Shown here: positions 50,722 through 59,071 of the stretch, piece by piece | Numbering within the stretch: position 1 is the first letter of the stretch | Layout of the letters: each line of letters opens with the position of its first letter | Assembly (NCBI GenBank): GCA_017430535.1 | Contig: JAFRMR010000026.1 | Span: forward strand, 124,001 to 188,000 | Direction of reading: 5' to 3' | DNA length: 64,000 nt | Origin: Clostridia bacterium | Lineage (GTDB): Bacteria > Bacillota > Clostridia > Oscillospirales > Acutalibacteraceae | Made by a program: the position numbers and the translations under genes | The notes under the pieces: generated by a model | What the model was told of the DNA's origin: nothing | Databases searched by the model: none | What the model saw: only the letters and a program-made list of their open reading frames with translations

Positions 50722-52110
50722 TTGGAAAACGAAGCTTTATTGAATATCATAAGCAAGATGCTTGAAGAAAACAAGTTTTCAACCCTTAAAGATATTCTCA
50801 AAGAAATGAATACCGTTGATATTGCCCAGGCAATATCCGAATCGGAGCCGGACAAGCAGGTGAAGATATTCCGTCTGCTCCCCAAAAACTCTTCTGCAGA
50901 GGTTTTCTCCTACCTTGATTCCGATACTCAGGAAACGGTTATTAACTCCATCACCAATGTTGAAATCCACAACCTGGTTGAGGATATGTTCATTGATGAT
51001 GCCGTTGACTTTCTTGAGGAAGTTCCGGCAAATGTGGTTACAAGGGTTCTGGCTCAGACCAGCCGTGAAACCAGGGAAATTATCAATAAATTCCTGAGGT
51101 ACCCGGAGGATTCCGCCGGCAGTATCATGACTGTTGAAATGGCGGCTTTCCACGAGTCCCTCACTGTGGATGAAGCAATAAACGAGCTGCGCAGAACCGC
51201 TCAGGATAAGGAATCCATAGAAACCTGCTACTGCATTGATTCTCAGCGCAAGCTGGTGGGCCTTCTGCCACTTCGCAAGCTGATTGTTGCAAAGAGCGGC
51301 ACCGTGCTCAGCGATATTATGCTTTCCGATGACAGGATAATTTCCGTGGTTACTCACGACGACCAGGAAACGGTTGCTGAGATTGTGCGTAAATACGACC
51401 TTCTCTCCGTGCCTGTTGTGGATTATGAAAACCGCCTTGTGGGCATAATCACCATTGATGATATCGTTGACGTTATCCAGGAAGAGAACACCGAAGACTT
51501 TGAAAAGATGGCTTTGCTGTTGCCTTCTGAGGATGACTACCTTAAAACCGGGGTGCTCAAGCTTACCCGTAACAGAATCGTATGGCTCCTTATCCTTATG
51601 ATTTCCGCCACATTCACCGGGCAGATTATTGAAGGGTTTGAGGATAAACTGGCTGTTATTTCCGGCCTTACCGCCTGCATACCCATGCTTATGGATACCA
51701 GCGGTAACTCCGGCAACCAGGTTTCCACCCTTATCATCCGTGGTCTTGCCCTGGGCACTGTAAAGCCTTCCGATTATTTCAAAGTTCTGTGGAAGGAGAT
51801 ACGGGTTGCGGTTATCTGCGGTATTATTCTTGCGGCAGCCAATTTTGTCAGGATGCTCACAATCCGCGCTGTTACCGGGGGGGAGACCTCCACACCGGTT
51901 ATCTTCGTAGTATGCCTTTCAATGGTGTTCACGGTTATCATAGCAAAGTCCATCGGCTGCTCCCTGCCTATTCTGGCAAAGCTGCTTCACCTTGACCCGG
52001 CGCTGATGGCAGGCCCTATGATTACCACCATTGTTGATGCCGTTTCCCTGCTTATTTATTTCGGCACCGCCACTCTGTTCATCAATCACGGCCTGCTGCC
52101 GTTGAAATAA
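50722..52110 (+). CDS. mgtE: Magnesium transporter MgtE
   Basis: About 462 residues. N-terminal MgtE_N domain (superhelical, residues 10-120, VDIAQAISESEPDKQVKIF), tandem CBS domains (residues 125-255, RYPEDSAGSIMTVEMAAF and LSVPVVDYENRLVGIITIDD), then five membrane segments with MLMDTSGNSGNQVSTLIIRG, the conserved pore motif. It is a Mg2+ channel gated by the CBS and N domains. Start: TTG 50722 gives the usual MENEALLNII opening; no ATG fits. A terminator follows at 52127. Confidence 0.92.
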   Translation: MENEALLNIISKMLEENKFSTLKDILKEMNTVDIAQAISESEPDKQVKIFRLLPKNSSAEVFSYLDSDTQETVINSITNVEIHNLVEDMFIDDAVDFLEEVPANVVTRVLAQTSRETREIINKFLRYPEDSAGSIMTVEMAAFHESLTVDEAINELRRTAQDKESIETCYCIDSQRKLVGLLPLRKLIVAKSGTVLSDIMLSDDRIISVVTHDDQETVAEIVRKYDLLSVPVVDYENRLVGIITIDDIVDVIQEENTEDFEKMALLLPSEDDYLKTGVLKLTRNRIVWLLILMISATFTGQIIEGFEDKLAVISGLTACIPMLMDTSGNSGNQVSTLIIRGLALGTVKPSDYFKVLWKEIRVAVICGIILAAANFVRMLTIRAVTGGETSTPVIFVVCLSMVFTVIIAKSIGCSLPILAKLLHLDPALMAGPMITTIVDAVSLLIYFGTATLFINHGLLPLK

Positions 52111-52126
52111 CACAGTTGGATTATGA

Positions 52127-52155
52127 AGACCCCTCACGGGGCCTTTTTTCTTTTT
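52127..52155 (+). terminator. mgtE terminator
   Basis: Stem AGACCCC / GGGGCCT around TCAC, then TTTTTCTTTTT. Confidence 0.8.
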
Positions 52156-52211
52156 CCGGGCTCTTGTTCAAAAAAAATTCAATTAAAGCTCTAAAAAAAT
52201 CAAAATAATTC

Positions 52212-52240
52212 TTTTATTTTATAATGCGTAGTGTTATAAT
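52212..52240 (+). promoter_or_regulatory. Possible promoter of the ABC-nadD-leuS operon
   Basis: TATAAT (52235-52240) with TTTTAT at the -35 position, 17-base spacer. The -35 is poor. The 104-base leader that follows holds an ATAACC/GGTTAT hairpin near 52256-52274 and no other recognised element. Confidence 0.4.
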
Positions 52241-52344
52241 ACATAAGATTGTTGTTATAACCGCAGCGGGTTATGTCTCAGAATCGGCAGGGCTGCAATG
52301 CCTTTTGCCTAACGCACCCGAATAACTGTTACGGAGGGTTAATT

Positions 52345-53052
52345 TTGGAAGAGATTATAAGAATCAACAACTTGACAAAATCCTACGGAACCAACACGGT
52401 TCTTAAAAATGTTTCATTCTCTCTTGAGGGCGGCCAGATTATCGGCCTGCTGGGCCCCAACGGCAGCGGCAAAACCTCCCTCATAAAAATCCTTACCGGT
52501 CTTATCAATGACTATACCGGCGAGGTTCTGGTAAACGGTCTCAAGCCCGGCGCCAGAACAAAATCAATGGTGGCCTACCTGCCTGAGAAAACTTATCTTG
52601 CAAGCTGGATGACCGCCGATGACGCCATAAAATACATTGCGGATTTCTATGATGACTTTGATCTGCCAAAAGCCATGCACATGCTGGATATGTTCCAGCT
52701 GCCTCATAAGCAGAAGGCAAGAACAATGTCCAAAGGCCAGCAGGAAAAGCTCCAGCTTATCCTCGTAATGTGCAGAAACGCAAAGATATATATTCTTGAT
52801 GAGCCCATGGGCGGTGTTGACCCCGCCGCCAGGGATTTCATCCTGGATTCAATTATCAAAAACAGGCCCGAGGGTTCAACCCTTATGATGTCCACCCACC
52901 TTATTCACGATATTGAGGGTGTGCTTGATTCCATAGTGATGATAGGCAGGGGCCGTCTTCTTATGCAGGATTCCGTAAGCCATCTTACTCAGTCCGGCAA
53001 AACAGTAAACGAAGTATTCAAGGAGGTGTTTGCAAGTGACTGGCAGTTCTGA
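52345..53052 (+). CDS. ABC transporter ATP-binding protein
   Basis: About 235 residues. Walker A GPNGSGKTSL near 37, Q-loop region, signature MSKGQQEKLQ near 130 (S-K-G-Q-Q), Walker B IYILDEPMGGVDP near 151, H-loop STHLIHD. The subfamily resembles export-type (CcmA/YtrB-like) ATPases. The TTG 52345 start is six bases after GGAGGG; an upstream in-frame extension to 52273 has no site. It overlaps the permease gene by 17 bases. Confidence 0.92.
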   Translation: MEEIIRINNLTKSYGTNTVLKNVSFSLEGGQIIGLLGPNGSGKTSLIKILTGLINDYTGEVLVNGLKPGARTKSMVAYLPEKTYLASWMTADDAIKYIADFYDDFDLPKAMHMLDMFQLPHKQKARTMSKGQQEKLQLILVMCRNAKIYILDEPMGGVDPAARDFILDSIIKNRPEGSTLMMSTHLIHDIEGVLDSIVMIGRGRLLMQDSVSHLTQSGKTVNEVFKEVFASDWQF

Positions 53053-53872
53053 CAGAGTCAAAGGCAAAATGTTTCAGCTTGTAAAGAACGATTTTCTTGC
53101 AAGCGCCAGAGTTATCCCTCTTTTCTATCTCATAGAGATTGTTGCAATTGCAGCTTTCTATATCGGCCAGAAGATGGAAAACAGCAAGGTTCTCATCATC
53201 GGCTTCGTTGTAAGTCTTGTTGTTGCCTTCCTGCTTGTTTTCGTTTCCTTCTTCTTTGTGGTTTACGATTATCAGAAGTCCCTTTTCGGTCAGCAGGGCT
53301 ACCTGAGCTTCACTCTTCCGGTAAACAGCAGGCAGCTCCTCGGCTCAAAGCTCATAGTTTACGGATTCTGGATGCTCGTATCCTTTGCCGATTTTATCCT
53401 TGTGCTTGACCTTCTGGGCAAGTTTGCGGACAGAGAGTACGGCGAAATGATTGATACCGCATCGGGTCTGCTCACAATGTTTGCGGATTTCCCCTCAAAG
53501 GCCCAGATTATCGCATATGCGGTTTACTTCATCATTGAGTTTTTTGCCCTGGTGCTTTCCTTTATCATTATGATTTATTTTGCCATTGCGGCATCTCATA
53601 TGCGTAAGTTCCAGAAGGCGAATATCATCTGGTCCGTGCTGATTTTCATTGCAACGGGCATTATCTATGTTGTGGTTATCAACCTGCTTGAAAAGTACCT
53701 GGGCGTTTACCTGGTGCTGGGTGATGATAAATCCTTCACTTTCAATTTCGGCGATCCCACAACTCCGGGCACACAGCTTACCCTTATGCCCTTCCTGTTT
53801 ATGGTGCTTCAGGATGTTGCCTACTTCTTCCTGACCGCCCATATTATGCACAAGAGGATAAATATCAAATAA
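53036..53872 (+). CDS. ABC-type exporter permease
   Basis: About 278 residues with six hydrophobic segments (ACC: VIPLFYLIEIVAIAAFYI; SLVVAFLLVFVSFFFVV; and four later). The loop QGYLSFTLPVNSRQLLGSKL is typical of ABC-2-like permeases of export systems. Start: GTG 53036 with AGGAGGTG seven bases upstream. It forms the membrane part for the ATPase gene it overlaps; substrate unknown. Confidence 0.8.
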   Translation: MTGSSDRVKGKMFQLVKNDFLASARVIPLFYLIEIVAIAAFYIGQKMENSKVLIIGFVVSLVVAFLLVFVSFFFVVYDYQKSLFGQQGYLSFTLPVNSRQLLGSKLIVYGFWMLVSFADFILVLDLLGKFADREYGEMIDTASGLLTMFADFPSKAQIIAYAVYFIIEFFALVLSFIIMIYFAIAASHMRKFQKANIIWSVLIFIATGIIYVVVINLLEKYLGVYLVLGDDKSFTFNFGDPTTPGTQLTLMPFLFMVLQDVAYFFLTAHIMHKRINIK

Positions 53873-53874
53873 TT

Positions 53875-55014
53875 ATGAAAATCGGAGTTTTCGGGGGAAC
53901 TTTCAATCCCCCACATTACGGCCACATAAGGCTGGCGGAGCGCGCAGCAGAAGAGCTTTGCCTTGATAAAGTTATTATCATCCCTTCCTGCATACCGCCC
54001 CATAAAGCCGCAGGCTCTCCCACCGGCGGCGAAGAACGGCTTGAAATGTGCCGGCTGGCTTTTGAAGGCCCCCTCTATGAGATTTCGGATATGGAAATCA
54101 GAAGGGGAGACAGAAGCTACACCGTAGATACCCTCAGGGAGCTTAAAGCGGTATATCCCGGTGATGAAATCTGGTTCATTATGGGCTCGGATATGCTTGA
54201 AACCTTTACTCAGTGGTATAAGTGGGAAGAGATTCTGGAGCTCGCCTGTGTATGCGCCGCTTCAAGAGAGAGCGGCTACAAGCCGGATTTATCCGCATTC
54301 AGTTTTTCCCAGAGGAGCAGGGTTCACTTTATCGATGCCCCTCCCTTTGAGGTCAGCTCCACTGAGATAAGGCGGCTGGTAAAGAGCAATTCGGATACCG
54401 ATGCTCTTCTGCCCCCGGTTGTCAGGGAGTATATACAGAGCAATAACCTTTATAACGATGATTTTGATGTTTGCCGCAGCGTTATGGCCCGTATGCTGGG
54501 CGAAAGGCGGCTGCATCACAGCGAGTGCGTAAGCGAAAGCGCCGGCCTGCTTGCCGAAAAGTACGGCGCCGACCCGGGCAAAGCAAAGCTTGCGGGTCTG
54601 CTGCACGATATCACAAAAGAGCTGCCTGCCGAAACACAGCTTGAGCTTATAGGCAGCGTAACACCCCTTGAGAGGGCAAATCACAAGGTCTGGCATCAGA
54701 TGTCCTGCCCCGCTTTTCTTGTTAAAGAAGGGCTCACGGATGATGAAGAAATCCTCGGCGCAGTGCGCTGGCACACCACCGGCAGGGCAGGTATGACCCT
54801 GCTTGAAAAGATTGTGTATGTGGCGGATTTCATTTCTGCGGACAGAGACTACCCCGATGTTGATGTGGTAAGGCGGCTTGCGGATATCAGCCTTGAGCAC
54901 GCAATTCTTTACACAAGCCGTTACACTGTTGAGGACCTTGTTAAGCGGGATATTCCCGTGCACCCCTCAACACTTGACTGCTACAATGATACATTAGCTT
55001 ATTTCGGGCTTTGA
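53875..55014 (+). CDS. nadD-yqeK: NadD-YqeK fusion: nicotinate-nucleotide adenylyltransferase plus HD hydrolase
   Basis: 379 residues. Residues 1-195 are NadD: GVFGGTFNPPHYGHIRL (H-x-G-H), and the C-terminal VSSTEIRRLV, which adenylylates nicotinate mononucleotide. Residues 200-379 are a YqeK-type HD domain: HHSECVSESA, GLLHDITKE, and the later AD pair IVYVADFIS, expected to hydrolyse diadenosine tetraphosphate symmetrically. In many Firmicutes these are separate neighbouring genes, so here they are one gene. It starts only two bases after the permease stop. Confidence 0.94.
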   Translation: MKIGVFGGTFNPPHYGHIRLAERAAEELCLDKVIIIPSCIPPHKAAGSPTGGEERLEMCRLAFEGPLYEISDMEIRRGDRSYTVDTLRELKAVYPGDEIWFIMGSDMLETFTQWYKWEEILELACVCAASRESGYKPDLSAFSFSQRSRVHFIDAPPFEVSSTEIRRLVKSNSDTDALLPPVVREYIQSNNLYNDDFDVCRSVMARMLGERRLHHSECVSESAGLLAEKYGADPGKAKLAGLLHDITKELPAETQLELIGSVTPLERANHKVWHQMSCPAFLVKEGLTDDEEILGAVRWHTTGRAGMTLLEKIVYVADFISADRDYPDVDVVRRLADISLEHAILYTSRYTVEDLVKRDIPVHPSTLDCYNDTLAYFGL

Positions 55015-55028
55015 TAAGGAGATAATTT

Positions 55029-55388
55029 ATGACAGATTCCGAAAACCTGGCAAGAGAGATAGCAAAGGTTCTTGACGAAAAAAAGGCAACTGATATAGTA
55101 GCCATCAGGACCGAAGAGGTTACCATAGTTTCCGATGTTTTCGTTATTGCCACCGGTAATTCATCCACACACACCAAATCACTTGCGGATGATGTGGAGT
55201 ATGAGATTAAAAAGCGCCTGGGCATTGACCCCGAGCATGTTGAGGGCAGAGCCACAGGCTGGATTCTGCTTGACTACGGCACAGTGCTGCTGCACATTTT
55301 TGATAAAGAGAGCAGAGAATATTATAATCTTGAACGGCTCTGGTCCGATGCCGTCAATCTGGATTTATCCGATATTATTACTGACTGA
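55029..55388 (+). CDS. rsfS: Ribosome silencing factor RsfS
   Basis: 119 residues. Family motifs: KKATDIVAIRTEEVT, DVFVIATGNSSTH and VEGRATGWILLDYGTVLLHIF, the usual core. It binds ribosomal protein L14 and blocks subunit joining under starvation. It follows nadD-yqeK, the classical gene order, with GGAGA before its ATG. Confidence 0.96.
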   Translation: MTDSENLAREIAKVLDEKKATDIVAIRTEEVTIVSDVFVIATGNSSTHTKSLADDVEYEIKKRLGIDPEHVEGRATGWILLDYGTVLLHIFDKESREYYNLERLWSDAVNLDLSDIITD

Positions 55389-55408
55389 CAGGGGAGTTGT
55401 TTTCCGTA

Positions 55409-57829
55409 ATGGCTGATTACAATTACAAAGCAATTGAAAAGAAATGGCAGAAATACTGGGAGGAGCACGAAACCTTCAAAACCGATGTATGGGATTTTTC
55501 AAAGCCCAAGTTTTATGCTCTTGATATGTTCCCTTATCCGTCGGGCGTAGGTCTTCACGCAGGCCATCCCGAGGGTTATACCGCCACGGATATCGTTTCC
55601 CGTATGAAGAGGATGCAGGGCTATAATGTGCTTCATCCAATGGGCTACGATTCCTTCGGCCTGCCTGCGGAGCAGTATGCCGTTTCCACAGGCCACAACC
55701 CCAACGGCTTTACCCAGGATAATATACAGACCTTCTCAAAGCAGCTCAAAGAGCTGGGCTTTGATTATGACTGGTCCAAGATGATTGCCACCTCCGATCC
55801 TTCCTACTATAAATGGACCCAGTGGATTTTTAAGCAGCTTTATCTTAAAGGTTACGCAAAGCTTGTGGATATCCCCGTAAACTGGTGCGAGGAGCTGGGC
55901 ACCGTGCTTGCCAATGATGAGGTTATTGACGGCAAGAGCGAGCGTGGCGGCTACCCCGTGGTTCGTAAGAATATGAAGCAGTGGGTTATTGACCAGGCCG
56001 CCTTTGCCGAGGAGCTTCTTGAAGGCCTTGAGGAGATTGACTGGCCCGAATCCACCAAGGATATGCAGCGCCACTGGATAGGCAAGAGCACCGGCGTTGA
56101 GGTTGAGTTCAATGTAGTTGGCGGCGGTAAATTTTCAATTTATACTACCTGTATAGAAACCATCTACGGCATCACCTTTATGGTGCTTGCCCCGGACGGC
56201 GACCTTGTGCAGAACCTTATGCCCCGCATTGAGAATCAGGACGAGGTCAAGGCCTATATTCAGGAAACAATCAAAAAGACAGATATGGACCGCACCGAGC
56301 TCAACAAAACCAAGAGCGGCTGCTGCCTTAAAGGCATATATGCAATTAACCCCGTAAACGGCAAAGAGGTTCCCGTATTCATCGGCGACTTCGTGCTTGC
56401 AAGCTACGGCACCGGCGCGGTTATGGCGGTGCCCAGCCACGATCAGCGCGATTTTGAGTATGCCACCGTTCACGGCATCCCCATGATTCAGGTTATTGAC
56501 GGCGCCGATGTTTCAGAGCACGCCTTTGAAAAGGGCGATTACCTGGGCAAAGGCTGCAAGCTTATAAATTCCGAAGAGTTCACCGGTCTCACTGTTGAAG
56601 AGGCTAAAGAAGCCATTACTCAGAAGCTTGAAAAAATGGGCGTGGGCAAGCGTAAGACAAATTACCATTTCCGCGAGTGGATATTTGCCCGCCAGCGTTA
56701 CTGGGGCGAGCCCGTTCCCGTTTACTATACGGATGACGGCGAAATCCACGTGCTGGATGATGATGAACTGCCCCTTGTTCTGCCCGAGCTTGATGATTAT
56801 AAGGGCAAAAACGGCAAAGCTCCTCTTGAGAATGCCGAAGACTGGAAATATATTGAGAAAAACGGCGTAAAGGGCAAGAGGGAAACCTCCACCATGCCCG
56901 GCTCCGCCGGCTCAAGCTGGTACTATATGCGCTATATAGACCCGCATAATGATAAAGCCATCGGCGATCCCGAGCTGCTTAAGCACTGGCTCCCCGTTGA
57001 CCTTTACATCGGCGGCCCCGAGCATGCCGTAGGCCACCTTATCTATTCAAGAATCTGGAACAGATTCCTTTACAATATGGGCGTTTCACCCGTTAAGGAG
57101 CCCTTCCGCAAGCTGGTTCATCAGGGCATGATTCTGGGCGCCAACGGTATCAAAATGGGTAAGCGTTTCCCCGAATTCGTGGTTAATCCCTCCGATATAG
57201 TCAGGGATTACGGCGCCGATACCCTGCGGCTCTATGAAATGTTCATGGGGCCCATCGAGGCATCAAAACCCTGGAGCAATCAGGGCGTTGAGGGCGCAAA
57301 GCGCTTCCTTACAAGAGTATGGAACTTCTTTACAGATGAGGCAAATCTCAGCGAAGAGAAGCGCGGCGAGCTTGAAAAAGTCTATAATGTCACCGTTCGC
57401 AAGGTTACAAAGGATTTTGAAACCCTCGCCTTCAATACCGCCATCAGTCAGATGATGATTTTTGTAAACGCCGTTTACAAAGCCGGCTCCTGCCCAAAGG
57501 ATTTTGCCGAGGGTCTTATTAAGCTGCTTTCACCCATCTGCCCCCACATCTGCGAAGAGATCTGGCAGATTCTGGGCCACGATAACACCATCGCCTATGA
57601 GAGCTGGCCCGTCTATGATGAGAGCAAGTGTGTTGATGATGAGGTTGAAATCGCAGTTCAGGTCAACGGCAAGGTAAGGGAAAGAATCGTAGTTTCCGCT
57701 TCCGCCGAAGAGGCCGAGGTTCTGGCCGTTGCAAAGGCCTGCGATAAGGTCAGGGCAGAAACAGAAGGCCGTCAGATTATCAAGGAGCTTTATGTAAAAG
57801 GCCGCCTTGTAAATATTGTTGCAAAATAA
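55409..57829 (+). CDS. leuS: Leucyl-tRNA synthetase
   Basis: About 806 residues. N-terminal FPYPSGVGLHAGHPEGYTATD holds the HIGH-type motif (HAGH). The CP1 editing domain is present, with GTGAVMAVPSHDQRDFEYA. WYYMRYIDPHNDK and the KMSKS position GIKMGKRFPEFVV read KMGKR, a known variant in related species. C-terminal anticodon-binding domain and the QVNGKVRERIVV block end the protein. Start: ATG 55409; a TTG 12 bases upstream abuts the GGGGAG site too closely. It ends the nadD-rsfS-leuS operon. Confidence 0.96.
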   Translation: MADYNYKAIEKKWQKYWEEHETFKTDVWDFSKPKFYALDMFPYPSGVGLHAGHPEGYTATDIVSRMKRMQGYNVLHPMGYDSFGLPAEQYAVSTGHNPNGFTQDNIQTFSKQLKELGFDYDWSKMIATSDPSYYKWTQWIFKQLYLKGYAKLVDIPVNWCEELGTVLANDEVIDGKSERGGYPVVRKNMKQWVIDQAAFAEELLEGLEEIDWPESTKDMQRHWIGKSTGVEVEFNVVGGGKFSIYTTCIETIYGITFMVLAPDGDLVQNLMPRIENQDEVKAYIQETIKKTDMDRTELNKTKSGCCLKGIYAINPVNGKEVPVFIGDFVLASYGTGAVMAVPSHDQRDFEYATVHGIPMIQVIDGADVSEHAFEKGDYLGKGCKLINSEEFTGLTVEEAKEAITQKLEKMGVGKRKTNYHFREWIFARQRYWGEPVPVYYTDDGEIHVLDDDELPLVLPELDDYKGKNGKAPLENAEDWKYIEKNGVKGKRETSTMPGSAGSSWYYMRYIDPHNDKAIGDPELLKHWLPVDLYIGGPEHAVGHLIYSRIWNRFLYNMGVSPVKEPFRKLVHQGMILGANGIKMGKRFPEFVVNPSDIVRDYGADTLRLYEMFMGPIEASKPWSNQGVEGAKRFLTRVWNFFTDEANLSEEKRGELEKVYNVTVRKVTKDFETLAFNTAISQMMIFVNAVYKAGSCPKDFAEGLIKLLSPICPHICEEIWQILGHDNTIAYESWPVYDESKCVDDEVEIAVQVNGKVRERIVVSASAEEAEVLAVAKACDKVRAETEGRQIIKELYVKGRLVNIVAK

Positions 57830-57841
57830 AGCGAAAAAGCA

Positions 57842-57871
57842 TTGACAATCACCTATGTATTGTAGTATAAT
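57842..57871 (+). promoter_or_regulatory. Promoter of rpsU
   Basis: TTGACA (57842-57847), 18-base spacer, TATAAT (57866-57871), 51 bases before the rpsU ATG. Confidence 0.85.
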
Positions 57872-57922
57872 GCACGGGTAAAATTATTAAATCAGGTCCC
57901 TAAAACGAGGGGAGGGAAATAA

Positions 57923-58099
57923 ATGAGCACCGTAAAAGTTAAAGAGGGAGAATCACTTGAAAGCGCACTCAGAAGGTTTAAGAGACAGACTTCAAGAGAC
58001 GGCGTTATCCAGGAGGTTCGCAAAAGAGAACATTACGAGAAGCCTTCCGTAAAGAGAAAATTAAAGTCGGAAGCCGCTCGTAAGCGTAAGTACAAGTAA
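57923..58099 (+). CDS. rpsU: 30S ribosomal protein S21
   Basis: 58 residues reading [38 protein letters not shown] and a Lys/Arg-rich C-terminus, as in all S21 proteins. It is a small subunit protein involved in initiation. The GGGGAGGG site precedes the ATG. It is transcribed alone between its promoter and a strong terminator. Confidence 0.96.
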   Translation: MSTVKVKEGESLESALRRFKRQTSRDGVIQEVRKREHYEKPSVKRKLKSEAARKRKYK

Positions 58100-58105
58100 T
58101 GTATT

Positions 58106-58141
58106 AAAAACCCCCGTTCACTACCGTGAACGGGGGTTTTT
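58106..58141. terminator. Bidirectional terminator between rpsU and the lipoprotein gene
   Basis: Stem AAAAACCCCCGTTCAC / GTGAACGGGGGTTTTT with loop TACC, 16 perfect pairs. Confidence 0.95.
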
Positions 58142-58146
58142 CTTTT

Positions 58147-59070
58147 TTATTTAATTTTCACTTCATCCACTGTGAAACCGGAAAGGTAGTTTTCCACGGC
58201 CTCCTGCCAGCTTTCCTCATACATATTCCTTATGCAGGTGGAGCGGTAGTTGTAGTAAACTTCTTCACCAAGATCCGAGAGGTTTTCTTTTCTTATGCAG
58301 AAAATACAGTCGTCATAGGTGAATATTCCCACAGTGCCCGGGGCCATGGTATAAACCTTCAGGAAAAATCCCTCCGGGTATCCGCCGGAATCTTTCTTAA
58401 GTATAACCGTGCCGCTGGCGGTGTAGCCTGCCGCGGCGCAGGTATTGGTAAAGTCATCATAAGATGAGCCCGAGGATGCGGCGATTTCGCTGAATTTGTT
58501 TGTTATATTCTGCTTATCCTGCTCCGAAACCTTTGAGCCGTCGGAGGCGGTGAAATATTCGCATATATTCCTGAATGCAGTGTAGTTTGAGTAGAAGAAT
58601 GCCTTTACTGCGCTTTCCGCTTCCGCATCATCCATACCCTTGTCAAAGTCCGCTTCAAACAGGGTATCTTCGTATGCCTGCTCAGTGAATATCTTGTTAA
58701 GGGTAACCCTTGAAACTCCTATATCCTTGTAGTGTTCTGCGGACATTGACCAGAAGTTGTTTACATTATCCGCAATTTCAAGTTTTTCCGAGTTTGTCAG
58801 GGAAAGGCCTCTTTCCTCAAACACCGTGTTAAATGCCACATATTTCCTGCAAAGCTCCACGGCCTTGTCTCTTCTGTCGCCGCTTCCGCTTTTATCCGTC
58901 AGCCCGTAGTCCCGGGGCCGCTGTTCCACAAGGTCAAGGTAATAGTTATATATTTCGGTGTCAACCTCCGCCCCGGATATAACAAGGGCAGTTTTCCTGC
59001 CCCCGAAGGCGCAGCCTCCGAGGGTAAGGCATATTACGGCTGTAAGAAGCAATGAGATAATCTTTTTCAT
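58147..59070 (-). CDS. Lipoprotein, SurA_N-like
   Basis: 307 residues. Lipobox TLGGC near residue 20. The mature part is mostly helical with ALVISGAEVDTEIYNYYLDL at the N-terminus, recalling the SurA/PrsA chaperone start (the segment that reads G-x-E-I-x-x-x-Y-Y), but no clear parvulin domain follows. It is probably a foldase-related or unknown surface lipoprotein. It is the second gene of a minus-strand pair, starting one base after the MFS gene stop. Confidence 0.75.
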   Translation of the reverse strand: MKKIISLLLTAVICLTLGGCAFGGRKTALVISGAEVDTEIYNYYLDLVEQRPRDYGLTDKSGSGDRRDKAVELCRKYVAFNTVFEERGLSLTNSEKLEIADNVNNFWSMSAEHYKDIGVSRVTLNKIFTEQAYEDTLFEADFDKGMDDAEAESAVKAFFYSNYTAFRNICEYFTASDGSKVSEQDKQNITNKFSEIAASSGSSYDDFTNTCAAAGYTASGTVILKKDSGGYPEGFFLKVYTMAPGTVGIFTYDDCIFCIRKENLSDLGEEVYYNYRSTCIRNMYEESWQEAVENYLSGFTVDEVKIK

Positions 59071-59071
59071 T

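Noticed and set aside
50552..50724. M-box (ykoK) magnesium riboswitch before mgtE
   Set aside because: The conserved AGGTGAGGCTCC and later core blocks of that riboswitch are not found in the leader.
55389..55408. T-box leader for leuS
   Set aside because: Only 20 bases separate leuS from rsfS, which leaves no room for the T-box structure.
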